Shown here piece after piece: positions 40,702 to 48,313 of a stretch of DNA of 64,000 nt. Within the stretch, counting starts at the first letter, position 1. Each line of letters starts with the position of its first letter. The stretch lies in NCBI GenBank assembly GCA_910579845.1, contig CAJTWL010000004.1, forward strand, positions 62,001 to 126,000, given 5' to 3'. The translations under genes and the position numbers were made by a program. Below the pieces are notes generated by a model. It did no database searches, was not told the DNA's origin, and saw only the letters and a list, made by a program, of their open reading frames with translations. The DNA is from an uncultured Muribaculaceae bacterium (GTDB lineage: Bacteria > Bacteroidota > Bacteroidia > Bacteroidales > Muribaculaceae).

Positions 40702-42729
40702 ATGAATGTAGAAACAATGAATAATGCGGCAAATAACCTTCGTGTGCTTGTCGCATCCATGGTAGAGCAGGCAAAGTCCGGACATCCCGGAGGGTCAATG
40801 GGTGCGGCCGATTTCATCAATGTCCTCTATTCAAAGTTCCTGGTATATGATCCGGAGAATCCTGAATGGATAGCACGAGACCGTTTCTTCCTTGATCCCG
40901 GTCACATGTCATCGATGTTGTACAGCATACTTGCTCTTGCCGGTAAATTTGATGTCAAGGATCTGCAGCAGTTCCGTCAGTGGGACAGCATTACTCCCGG
41001 TCATCCGGAATTGGATGTAGTCCGTGGTATCGAAAACACTTCAGGTCCGCTTGGTCAGGGACATGTGATGGCTGTGGGTGCCGCTATCGCAGAGCGATTC
41101 CTCGCTGCGCGTTTCGGTGAAGTCATAGCTCATAAAACATATGCTTTCATTTCCGATGGAGGCGTGCAGGAGGAGATATCACAGGGCGCAGGTCGTATTG
41201 CCGGTAACCTTGGATTGCATAATCTCATCATGTTTTATGATTCAAATAATGTTCAGCTCTCCACAAAAGTTTCCGAGGTTACAGTGGAAGATACAGCAGC
41301 CAAGTATCGTGCGTGGGGCTGGAATGTGCTTGAGGTGAATGGAAGCGATCCTGTGGCTATTGCAGGAGCACTTGAGGCGGCGCATCAGGAGACGGAGAAG
41401 CCTACCCTTATTATCGGTCATACAATAATGGCTAAAGGTGTTGTTAAAGCAGATGGCGTTTCTCTCGAGGGGGCCGTGTCTACACATGGTCAGCCAATTA
41501 CTGCAGCCGGTGCCGATTTCGATTTGACAGTGAAGAGCCTTGGAGGAGATCCTGCAAATCGTTGGGAGATCCGCGGGGATGTAAAAAAACTATATGCCGA
41601 CCGTCGCAATGAACTTATTGATATCTGCGCCAAGAGAAAAGCCGAATACATGGCATGGGAAAAGGCAAATCCTGAAAAGGCGGCATTGCTCGCAGACTAT
41701 ATGGATCTGAAGCTTCCTGAACTCGATTGGGATTCAATTGAGTTCAAACCAAATATGGCAAGTCGTGCCGCATCTGCAACTGTTCTCGGTTTTCTTGCGG
41801 AACATGTCGGAAATATGATTGTATCCAGTGCCGACCTTGCCAATAGTGATAAGACAGACGGATTCCTGAAGAAAACTCATGCTCTTGTCAAGGGTGATTA
41901 CTCCGGAGCATTCCTTCAGGCCGGTGTAGCGGAACTGACAATGGCTTGCCTTATAAATGGAATAGCATTGCACGGCGGTGTATTCGGTGCATGTGGTACA
42001 TTCTTTGTGTTCAGTGATTATATGAAACCGGCAATCCGTATGTCCGCCTTGATGGAGCTTCCTGTCAAGTTCATCTATACACACGATTCATTCCGTGTGG
42101 GAGAGGATGGTCCGACACACGAGCCTATTGAGCAGGAGGCGCAGATCCGTCTCATGGAACAAGTTAAGAACTTTAGCGGCAAACCGTCTGTACTCGTTCT
42201 TCGTCCTGCGGATTCTGCCGAAACTGTAGAGGCTTACAAACTGGCGATGGAGAATAAGGATACGCCGACTGTGCTAATTTTCTCACGTCAGAACCTTGAG
42301 GATCTTCCCGGTGAGAATCGTCGGGAGGAAGCTAAGAAGGTTGCAAAAGGCGGATATATTGTAAAACCTGCCGAGAATGCCGATGTAGTTCTTGTTGCAA
42401 ACGGGAGTGATGTCGCTCTGCTATGCCACGCTGCCGACGAACTTTCCAAAGAGGGTGTAAAAGCTCAGGTCGTATCAGTTCCTTCAATTGGTCTGTTCCT
42501 TAGCCAGCCTTATGAATATCGGCGCAGTGTTATCCCGGCGGGAACTAAATTCTTTGGTCTTACATCAGGTCTGCCCGCAACTTTATATCCGTTGCTGAAT
42601 GGTGCTGATCATGAAATTATGGGTCTTGAAAGATTTGGAGCATCCGCTCCGGCAAAGGTTTTGGAAGAAAAATTTGGCTATACAGTGGAAAATGTGCTGA
42701 AAAACGTAAAACAATTTCTTAAAATATAA
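40702..42729 (+). CDS. tkt: Transketolase
   Basis: This thiamine-diphosphate enzyme moves two-carbon units between sugar phosphates in the pentose phosphate pathway. The 675 residues are the full single-chain length. The TPP domain has KSGHPGGSMGAADF and LGQGHVMAVGAAIAERF, and the metal-binding YDSNNVQLS corresponds to the usual DxN motif. The pyrimidine domain (about 350-520) has FLQAGVAELTMACLINGIAL and THDSFRVGEDGPTHEPIEQ. The C-terminal domain fills the rest. No deletions are apparent, and it appears to be monocistronic. Confidence 0.96.
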   Translation: MNVETMNNAANNLRVLVASMVEQAKSGHPGGSMGAADFINVLYSKFLVYDPENPEWIARDRFFLDPGHMSSMLYSILALAGKFDVKDLQQFRQWDSITPGHPELDVVRGIENTSGPLGQGHVMAVGAAIAERFLAARFGEVIAHKTYAFISDGGVQEEISQGAGRIAGNLGLHNLIMFYDSNNVQLSTKVSEVTVEDTAAKYRAWGWNVLEVNGSDPVAIAGALEAAHQETEKPTLIIGHTIMAKGVVKADGVSLEGAVSTHGQPITAAGADFDLTVKSLGGDPANRWEIRGDVKKLYADRRNELIDICAKRKAEYMAWEKANPEKAALLADYMDLKLPELDWDSIEFKPNMASRAASATVLGFLAEHVGNMIVSSADLANSDKTDGFLKKTHALVKGDYSGAFLQAGVAELTMACLINGIALHGGVFGACGTFFVFSDYMKPAIRMSALMELPVKFIYTHDSFRVGEDGPTHEPIEQEAQIRLMEQVKNFSGKPSVLVLRPADSAETVEAYKLAMENKDTPTVLIFSRQNLEDLPGENRREEAKKVAKGGYIVKPAENADVVLVANGSDVALLCHAADELSKEGVKAQVVSVPSIGLFLSQPYEYRRSVIPAGTKFFGLTSGLPATLYPLLNGADHEIMGLERFGASAPAKVLEEKFGYTVENVLKNVKQFLKI

Positions 42730-42750
42730 TGTTTATATGTAAAAAAGTAC

Positions 42751-42758
42751 TAAATTTG
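42751..42758 (+). promoter_or_regulatory. -7 element of the OmpA-family gene
   Basis: TAAATTTG matches TAnnTTTG 139 bases before the start codon. A small hairpin with a T run (42811-42828) lies in the leader and may be a weak attenuator. The -33 region is not well defined. Confidence 0.45.
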
Positions 42759-42897
42759 TAGCCGTATTTGCAGGAATTGTAAATTTTAACATTTAAATGT
42801 GAAAGAATAAGGCTTTATAGCCGGTTTTTTCATTCTGCAAATTACAAGCGATAGAACTTTATTACAGAAAATTATATAATTTTTAATTTGTTGTTAT

Positions 42898-44112
42898 ATG
42901 AAGAAAAGTGTATTATTTGGACTCGTAGCTCTCGCTGGTGGTCTCTTCAGCGCCAACGCACAGGAGGTTACTTATGTTGAGGATTGTTCTCAGGGTTATC
43001 TGATGAACAAGGCTAAAGACAACTGGTTTATGACAGTTCAGGGTGGTTCTAACGTTCTTTTCGGTAAGGACGATGTTCACGCTGATCTTAAAAATCGTTT
43101 TGGTGGCAATGCCGGTCTTTTCTTTGGTAAATGGGTTAATCCTAACTTCGGTTTCCGTTTCGGTGCGGAATATCAGATGTCAAAAGGCGTGACTGCTTCT
43201 CCATACGGAATGTTCCGTAAAATGAATGCCGCTCCTCTTAAAAACGGTATGTATCCTGAGAAATTCCAGAGCATCAATCCTCAGTTTGATGTGTTGATCA
43301 ACCTTACCAACTGGTGGTGTGGCTATCGTCCCGGTCGTGTTTACAATGCTGTTCTCCACGGAGGTGGTGGTGCAATGATCATGTATCGTCGCGCTTATGA
43401 CAGACTACAGAACACAACCAAAGGTGATCTTAAATGGCATGCTGCAAAGGATACTCCTCTTTTCGCTAACGTAGGTTTGCAGAACAACTTCGCTGTAAGC
43501 AAGAAAGTGGATCTTTTCATTGACGTACAGTATCAGCTTTTCCATTTGGGCGGTGCAGGTTACAACCACTATTGCCAGGATCTTCAGCTCTCTGCCGGTT
43601 TGAACGTTCACTTCGGTAAGAAAGAGTGGAGCTGCCCTGTTACAGCTGTTTGTCCTACATGGAAATATACAGATGCTGAAGGTGACGCTCTCGTAGCTCG
43701 TCTTGCTCAGGCTGAGGCTAAGATCGCAAGCTTGCAGAAACAGCTTGACGATTGTCTGAACCGTCCTGTAGAGAAAGTAAGCTGCGAAGGTCTTGCAACT
43801 GTTTACTATCCTATCAACCAGTATTCTCTCTCAAGCCGTGAGAAAACTATTCTCAAATCTATGGCTGAGGTTATGAAAGAGACTCCTAACCAGAAATATA
43901 TCCTTACAGGTTGGGCTGACAACTACACCGGTAATGATGAGATCAACACTCGTCTCCGCAATAACCGTGTTAATACTGTTAAGGCATTCCTCGTTAAATG
44001 TGGTGTTAACGCTGACCAGCTCGACGCTCGCATCGACGCTAACAACCTTACCGACTTCGGTGCTAAGGGTGCTCCTCTGGATCGTGCGGTTACAATCAAA
44101 CTTGCTGACTAA
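42898..44112 (+). CDS. OmpA-family outer membrane protein
   Basis: This 404-residue outer-membrane protein has a signal peptide (MKKSVLFGLVALAGGLFSAN, then AQ). It has an N-terminal beta-barrel (about 30-255, for example NPNFGFRFGAEYQMSKGV). A short helical linker (AQAEAKIASLQKQLDDCL) leads to a C-terminal OmpA peptidoglycan-binding domain (about 300-404) with LTGWADNYTGNDEINTRLRN. Its codon use favours GGT, GCT, CGT and AAC far more than its neighbours, which suggests very high expression. A strong terminator and a separate tRNA follow. Confidence 0.92.
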   Translation: MKKSVLFGLVALAGGLFSANAQEVTYVEDCSQGYLMNKAKDNWFMTVQGGSNVLFGKDDVHADLKNRFGGNAGLFFGKWVNPNFGFRFGAEYQMSKGVTASPYGMFRKMNAAPLKNGMYPEKFQSINPQFDVLINLTNWWCGYRPGRVYNAVLHGGGGAMIMYRRAYDRLQNTTKGDLKWHAAKDTPLFANVGLQNNFAVSKKVDLFIDVQYQLFHLGGAGYNHYCQDLQLSAGLNVHFGKKEWSCPVTAVCPTWKYTDAEGDALVARLAQAEAKIASLQKQLDDCLNRPVEKVSCEGLATVYYPINQYSLSSREKTILKSMAEVMKETPNQKYILTGWADNYTGNDEINTRLRNNRVNTVKAFLVKCGVNADQLDARIDANNLTDFGAKGAPLDRAVTIKLAD

Positions 44113-44133
44113 TATCTGTTACAGTATAACGAG

Positions 44134-44162
44134 AAGGGTTCGCAATTGCGAACCCTTTTTTA
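44134..44162 (+). terminator. Terminator of the OmpA-family gene
   Basis: A perfect 10-bp stem, AAGGGTTCGC/GCGAACCCTT, with a four-base loop is followed by seven T, 21 bases after the stop. Confidence 0.92.
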
Positions 44163-44213
44163 TATTGTCAATCTTTTTTATACAGTAAAATTGTAAAATT
44201 AATGACCGAAAAT

Positions 44214-44244
44214 TTTGCAGTTTCAAAATATTGTTGTAATTTTG
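44214..44244 (+). promoter_or_regulatory. Promoter of the initiator tRNA
   Basis: TTTG at 44214-44217, a 19-base spacer and TAATTTTG at 44237-44244 match the Bacteroidales consensus exactly. The tRNA begins 16 bases after the -7 element. Confidence 0.75.
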
Positions 44245-44260
44245 CATTCGAAAATAACAC

Positions 44261-44335
<75 letters not shown>

Positions 44336-44337
44336 AT

Positions 44338-44362
44338 ACCGGCTATATCAGCCGGTTTTTTT
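44338..44362 (+). terminator. Terminator of the initiator tRNA
   Basis: ACCGGCT (44338-44344) pairs with AGCCGGT (44350-44356) over a five-base loop and runs into seven T. Confidence 0.9.
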
Positions 44363-44394
44363 ATTTAGAAACATACTCTTAGAACGATAACTGA

Positions 44395-45063
44395 ATGGAA
44401 CCGGTCTACGAAGACAACCATCTGATAATAGTAAACAAGGAAGCTGGCGAAATAGTGCAGGGTGATAAGACCGGAGACATGCCTCTTTCCGAGATTGTCA
44501 AGGGATACCTCAAAGAAAAATACAATAAGCCCGGCAATGTTTTCTGCGGTGTCGTGCACCGGATTGACAGACCGGTAGAAGGGCTTGTCGTTTTCGCCAA
44601 AACGTCAAAAGCTCTGGAGCGTCTTAACAAGATGCTGCGGGATGGAGAGATACACAAAACGTATTGGGCTATGGTCGAGGGGAAGCCTGAAAAGTCAGAA
44701 GCGACACTTGAAAATTACCTGAAGTCGGATGGTCGTATCAACAAGACATTTGTAATGAATCCGGATTTTTCTGATGCAAAACATGCAGTTCTGAATTATC
44801 GGACCATTGCCAATGGTGAGAGATATTCAATTCTTGAAATTAATCTGCTCACAGGACGTAAGCACCAGATACGATGTCAATTGGCAGCTATCGGAAATCC
44901 TATAAAGGGAGATCTGAAATATGGTGCAAAGAGAAGCAATTCAAACGGGGGAATCTCGCTGCAGGCCCACAGGATTCAATTTATACATCCTGTCTCCGGA
45001 AATGCAATAGACATAACATTGCCACCCACACCTGAGATGCGAAAGCTGCTGAACAACTTCTAA
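44395..45063 (+). CDS. RluA-family pseudouridine synthase
   Basis: This 222-residue enzyme converts uridine to pseudouridine in rRNA or tRNA. The catalytic motif is HRIDRPVEGLVVFAKT, with Asp58 as nucleophile, and later conserved pieces are LTGRKHQIRCQLAAIG and ISLQAHRIQFIHPV. It has no S4 domain, which narrows it to the short RluA/RluC-like group without telling which base is modified. It is read alone, 60 bp downstream of the tRNA. Confidence 0.92.
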   Translation: MEPVYEDNHLIIVNKEAGEIVQGDKTGDMPLSEIVKGYLKEKYNKPGNVFCGVVHRIDRPVEGLVVFAKTSKALERLNKMLRDGEIHKTYWAMVEGKPEKSEATLENYLKSDGRINKTFVMNPDFSDAKHAVLNYRTIANGERYSILEINLLTGRKHQIRCQLAAIGNPIKGDLKYGAKRSNSNGGISLQAHRIQFIHPVSGNAIDITLPPTPEMRKLLNNF

Positions 45064-45106
45064 AATCAAATAGACTTTAAAATTATCGTGTGTGTAAATG
45101 ATTGCA

Positions 45107-45137
45107 TTGTGAGAATGAGGAATTTTTATTAAATTTG
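45107..45137 (+). promoter_or_regulatory. Promoter of the TetR-type gene
   Basis: TTG at 45107-45109, a 20-base spacer and TAAATTTG at 45130-45137 lie 38 bases before the chosen start codon at 45175. Confidence 0.6.
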
Positions 45138-45174
45138 CTCACAAATGCTCGGTTTGTGCATTTACAGGACGAAT

Positions 45175-45756
45175 ATGGTTAAGAAAACAAGAGAGAAATT
45201 CATAGAGGTGGCACGTCAGCTTTTTGCACGAAAAGGAGTTGAGAATACCACGATGAACGATATCGCTTCGGCATCCGATAAGGGACGCCGCACTATATAC
45301 ACCTATTTCAAAAGCAAGCGTGATATTTTCAATGCTGTAATCAGCAGTGAGTCCGATGATTTGTTGATTCAACTCAGAAGTATTGTCAATTCTGCGCTTA
45401 CACCGACGGAAAAAATATCGGAATACATTAATTGCCGTTTAAAGACAATGCGTGAGATTGTCTCACGGAACGGATCCCTTAGAGCAGGATTCTTTCGCGA
45501 TGTGCGCAAGGTAGACCGTGCCCGCGCGCTTATCTCACGCAAAGAGACAGTGTTGCTTGCAGAAATTATCCAGGAGGGTAATGAAACCGGTGAATTTCAT
45601 GTCGAGAAACCCCGTGAGACTGCCGTGATTATCATAAATGCCATACACGGTCTTGATGTCCCGTATATACGTGACAGTCTTTCCACATATGGAATAGACA
45701 AGTCCCGTATAAGTCGTGTTATCTCACACCTTTTGTTATACGGTATCAAGAAATAA
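45175..45756 (+). CDS. TetR-family transcriptional regulator
   Basis: This 193-residue repressor-type protein starts at 45175 (MVKKTREKFIEVARQLFARK). A longer reading from 45145 would begin only seven bases after the -7 promoter element. The helix-turn-helix is TTMNDIASASDKGRRTIYTY, followed by FKSKRDIFNAVI. The C-terminal ligand-binding domain (about 60-193) is unassigned. It is 52 bp before a KAS III-like gene and FabG in the same direction. It may therefore control fatty-acid genes, in the manner of FabR or FadR-type TetR proteins. Confidence 0.9.
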   Translation: MVKKTREKFIEVARQLFARKGVENTTMNDIASASDKGRRTIYTYFKSKRDIFNAVISSESDDLLIQLRSIVNSALTPTEKISEYINCRLKTMREIVSRNGSLRAGFFRDVRKVDRARALISRKETVLLAEIIQEGNETGEFHVEKPRETAVIIINAIHGLDVPYIRDSLSTYGIDKSRISRVISHLLLYGIKK

Positions 45757-45808
45757 TCTGATTTGTCAATCGGCATATAATATAACTTAATTTAATTCAA
45801 ATATTACC

Positions 45809-46753
45809 ATGTATATTAACGCAACCGGATATTATGTTCCAGAGGGGAGAGTTTCCAATGAGTTTTTTACCTCTAAGATGGGCGTTACTGCCGACTGGAT
45901 TGAACAGCGTACCGGTATACGCACCAGGTCGAGAGCAGGTGCGGATGAGAACGTCGATACTATGGGAATATGCGCTGTCGAGAATGCCCTCGGTAAGCTG
46001 CCATATGATATAAAGGATGTCGATTTGATAGTATCGGCACATTATTGTACATATGATTCTGTCGCTACTTTGGCACATAAGGTTCAGCGTGAATATGGAA
46101 TCGAGGGTGCGAAAGCCGTATATGTTTCATCGGCATGTTCATCCTTCATAAATGGACTCGAGGTTGTCGAAGGCTATTTCGCAATGGGAAAGGCTGAAAA
46201 GGCATTGCTTGTCTGCAGTGAACATAACTCATATTATTCAGATGACACAGATACTAAATCCGGTCATCTGTGGGGAGATGCGGCTGTAGCATATTTTATC
46301 TCGAAAGATCGGGTGGCAGACTCTGATATCCGGATACTCGACGTATTTACTGAAGGTCTCGGTCATGTGGGCAAGGGTCCTGCCGGTGTCACATTGCGTC
46401 CGAAAGAGGAGGGTATTAGAATGGAGGATGGTCGGGATGTCTTCATCCATGCTTGTAAAAATATGATTTATTCATTGAATAAGTCGCTTAAACAGATAGG
46501 TATGGATATGAATGACATAAATAAATTGATTACCCATCAGGCAAACAAGCGTATAGTCGCTCAGGTTGCCCATCAGCTCGGACTCGGAATGGACAGTTTC
46601 CTGAATAATATCGAGGAATATGGTAACACCGGTTCGGCGTCAGCCGCACTTGTGCTTGCCGAGAACTTTGATAAATTACAAAAGGGAGATAAAGTTGCTG
46701 TGATGGTATTCGGCGGTGGATATTCTTGTGGATGTTTCATTGTCGAGATTTGA
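45809..46753 (+). CDS. Ketoacyl-ACP synthase III-like protein
   Basis: This thiolase-fold condensing enzyme has 314 residues. The nucleophile is Cys110 in YVSSACSSFINGL. The histidine is in KLITHQANKRIV and the asparagine in EEYGNTGSASAAL, so the Cys-His-Asn triad is intact. This matches FabH-type enzymes, which start fatty-acid chains from acyl-CoA and malonyl-ACP. With a TetR gene before it and FabG after it, it may be a specialised paralogue for a branched or unusual starter. The stop codon overlaps the start of the repeat at 46752. Confidence 0.9.
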   Translation: MYINATGYYVPEGRVSNEFFTSKMGVTADWIEQRTGIRTRSRAGADENVDTMGICAVENALGKLPYDIKDVDLIVSAHYCTYDSVATLAHKVQREYGIEGAKAVYVSSACSSFINGLEVVEGYFAMGKAEKALLVCSEHNSYYSDDTDTKSGHLWGDAAVAYFISKDRVADSDIRILDVFTEGLGHVGKGPAGVTLRPKEEGIRMEDGRDVFIHACKNMIYSLNKSLKQIGMDMNDINKLITHQANKRIVAQVAHQLGLGMDSFLNNIEEYGNTGSASAALVLAENFDKLQKGDKVAVMVFGGGYSCGCFIVEI

Positions 46754-46780
46754 GTATGTTTTTAACCCAATTAAACACAC
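46752..46780 (+). repeat. Solitary copy of the P1 outer-arm motif
   Basis: GAGTATGTTTTTAACCCAAT, continuing TAAACACAC, matches the left arm and flank of palindrome P1 (8850-8880) apart from a three-base gap and a few substitutions. It starts in the stop codon of the KAS III gene and ends 17 bases before fabG, with no inverted partner nearby. Confidence 0.55.
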
Positions 46781-46797
46781 TATAAACTTAAAATATT

Positions 46798-47544
46798 ATG
46801 AAATTACTTGAAGGAAAGACAGCTATCGTTACCGGTGCTGCCAGAGGTATTGGTAAAGAGATTGCATTGAAATATGCTTCCGAGGGCTGTAATATTGCTT
46901 TCACCGATTTGGTAATAGATGAGAATGGCAAGAAAACAGAGGAGGAGATAGCCGCTTACGGTGTTAAATGCAAGGGGTATGCTTCTAATGCGGCTGATTT
47001 CGCAGCCACAGAAGCTACTGTAGCCGAGATTAAAAATGATTTCGGTAAAATTGATATTCTTGTCAACAATGCCGGCATCACAAAAGATGGTCTCATGCTT
47101 CGCATGACTGAACAGCAATGGGATGCAGTCATTGCCGTTAACCTGAAATCCGCATTTAACTATATTCACGCAGTTCTTCCCATCATGATGCGTCAGAAAA
47201 ACGGATCTATCATCAACATGGCGTCGGTTGTAGGTGTTCATGGAAATGCCGGTCAGGCAAACTATGCCGCATCCAAAGCCGGTCTTATAGCATTGGCCAA
47301 GAGTATTGCTCAGGAGGTAGGCTCTCGCGGTATCCGTGCGAATGCCATTGCTCCCGGATTCATCGAGACTGCAATGACAGAAGCTCTTCCTGCCGAGGTT
47401 CGTGAGGAATGGTGCAAGAAGATTCCATTGCGTCGTGGCGGAAAAGTCGAGGATATTGCAAATGTCGCAACCTTCCTTGCTTCTGATATGTCCGGCTATG
47501 TTACCGGTCAGGTTATCCAGGTTGATGGCGGTATGAATATGTAA
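46798..47544 (+). CDS. fabG: 3-oxoacyl-ACP reductase
   Basis: This 248-residue short-chain dehydrogenase reduces 3-oxoacyl-ACP with NADPH in fatty-acid elongation. The cofactor motif is VTGAARGIGKEIALKYASEG. The catalytic Ser, Tyr and Lys are in IINMASVVGVHGN and NYAASKAGLIALAKS, and NNAGITKDGLMLRM is close to the FabG signature. It ends with the typical GYVTGQVIQVDGGMNM. It is 44 bp after the KAS III gene and is likely on the same transcript. Confidence 0.93.
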   Translation: MKLLEGKTAIVTGAARGIGKEIALKYASEGCNIAFTDLVIDENGKKTEEEIAAYGVKCKGYASNAADFAATEATVAEIKNDFGKIDILVNNAGITKDGLMLRMTEQQWDAVIAVNLKSAFNYIHAVLPIMMRQKNGSIINMASVVGVHGNAGQANYAASKAGLIALAKSIAQEVGSRGIRANAIAPGFIETAMTEALPAEVREEWCKKIPLRRGGKVEDIANVATFLASDMSGYVTGQVIQVDGGMNM

Positions 47545-47605
47545 AATATTCAAACGCTTCTATTATATTTTTTCGAAGTAAAATATACTGAAACGGAATC
47601 TACTT

Positions 47606-48289
47606 ATGAAAAAATATGCAGTTATTGTCGCCGGCGGGGAGGGAAACCGCGCCGGCGGCTCTGTTCCCAAACAATTCCGTCTTATCGGGGGGGTTCCGAT
47701 GTTGTGGTGGTCTGTCCGTGCGTTTCATAAAGAAGATCCGTCAACGGAAATCATCATTGTCATGCATCCTGGATACTTTGATTACTGGGATATTTTGCAT
47801 TCGGAATTGCCGGAAGCCGACCGATTGATTTCTACAAAGATTGTTTGTGGCGGAAGATCGCGCACGGAGTCTGTGGCTAACGGACTGAATTCGGTCGTTC
47901 TGTCGGAAGATACATATGTTGCCGTGCATGATGCCGCGCGTCCGCTTGTCTCCGTAGAGATGATATCCCGGGGATGGGCAGCCGCAGAGCGTGATGAGGC
48001 TGCAATACCTGTGATACCGGAAACGGATTCGCTTCGCCGCCTTACAGAGGATGGCAGTGTTGCAGTTGCCCGACGTGACTTCGTAAGAGTACAGACACCT
48101 CAGGTTTTTGAATGTCGTCTTCTCAAAGAAGCGTATTCACAGCCATTTGCGGATGAGATGACTGATGATGCGTCTGTCGTCGAGGCTTTCGGCGCAAAGA
48201 TAGCCTTGTATGAGGGAGATTCCCATAATATAAAAGTTACTAATCCGGAAGATTTCAGGATTGTGGAAGTTTTAGGTATTAAGTATTAG
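47606..48289 (+). CDS. ispD: 2-C-methyl-D-erythritol 4-phosphate cytidylyltransferase
   Basis: It transfers CMP to methylerythritol phosphate in the MEP isoprenoid pathway. The 227 residues have the nucleotide-binding VAGGEGNRAGGSVPKQFRLI, then HDAARPLVS and ETDSLRR, and the closing VTNPEDFRIVEV. The glycine-rich loop has an extra glycine pair compared with the usual GxGxRxxxxxPKQ form, but the key Arg and Lys are in place. Its last codons and stop are made of the 7-base repeats at 48272-48310. Confidence 0.92.
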   Translation: MKKYAVIVAGGEGNRAGGSVPKQFRLIGGVPMLWWSVRAFHKEDPSTEIIIVMHPGYFDYWDILHSELPEADRLISTKIVCGGRSRTESVANGLNSVVLSEDTYVAVHDAARPLVSVEMISRGWAAAERDEAAIPVIPETDSLRRLTEDGSVAVARRDFVRVQTPQVFECRLLKEAYSQPFADEMTDDASVVEAFGAKIALYEGDSHNIKVTNPEDFRIVEVLGIKY

Positions 48290-48310
48290 GTATTAGGTAT
48301 TAGGTTTTAG
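48272..48310 (+). repeat. Five tandem copies of a 7-base repeat between ispD and recG
   Basis: TTAGGTA, TTAAGTA, TTAGGTA, TTAGGTA and TTAGGTT follow each other, plus a partial TTAG, over 39 bases. The ispD stop codon lies in the third unit and the recG start codon four bases after the last. Copy-number change by slippage would alter the spacing upstream of recG. Confidence 0.85.
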
Positions 48311-48313
48311 AGA

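Noticed and set aside
42811..42828. Terminator or attenuator in the OmpA leader
   Set aside because: The stem is only four base pairs with a T run, too weak to claim as a separate feature.
46804..47553. A 249-codon minus-strand reading frame across fabG
   Set aside because: It lies exactly opposite a clear FabG with catalytic residues; low-complexity translation without homology.
48272..48310. Telomere-like TTAGG repeats
   Set aside because: The unit is seven bases, is internal to the chromosome and occurs only five times; nothing suggests a linear end.
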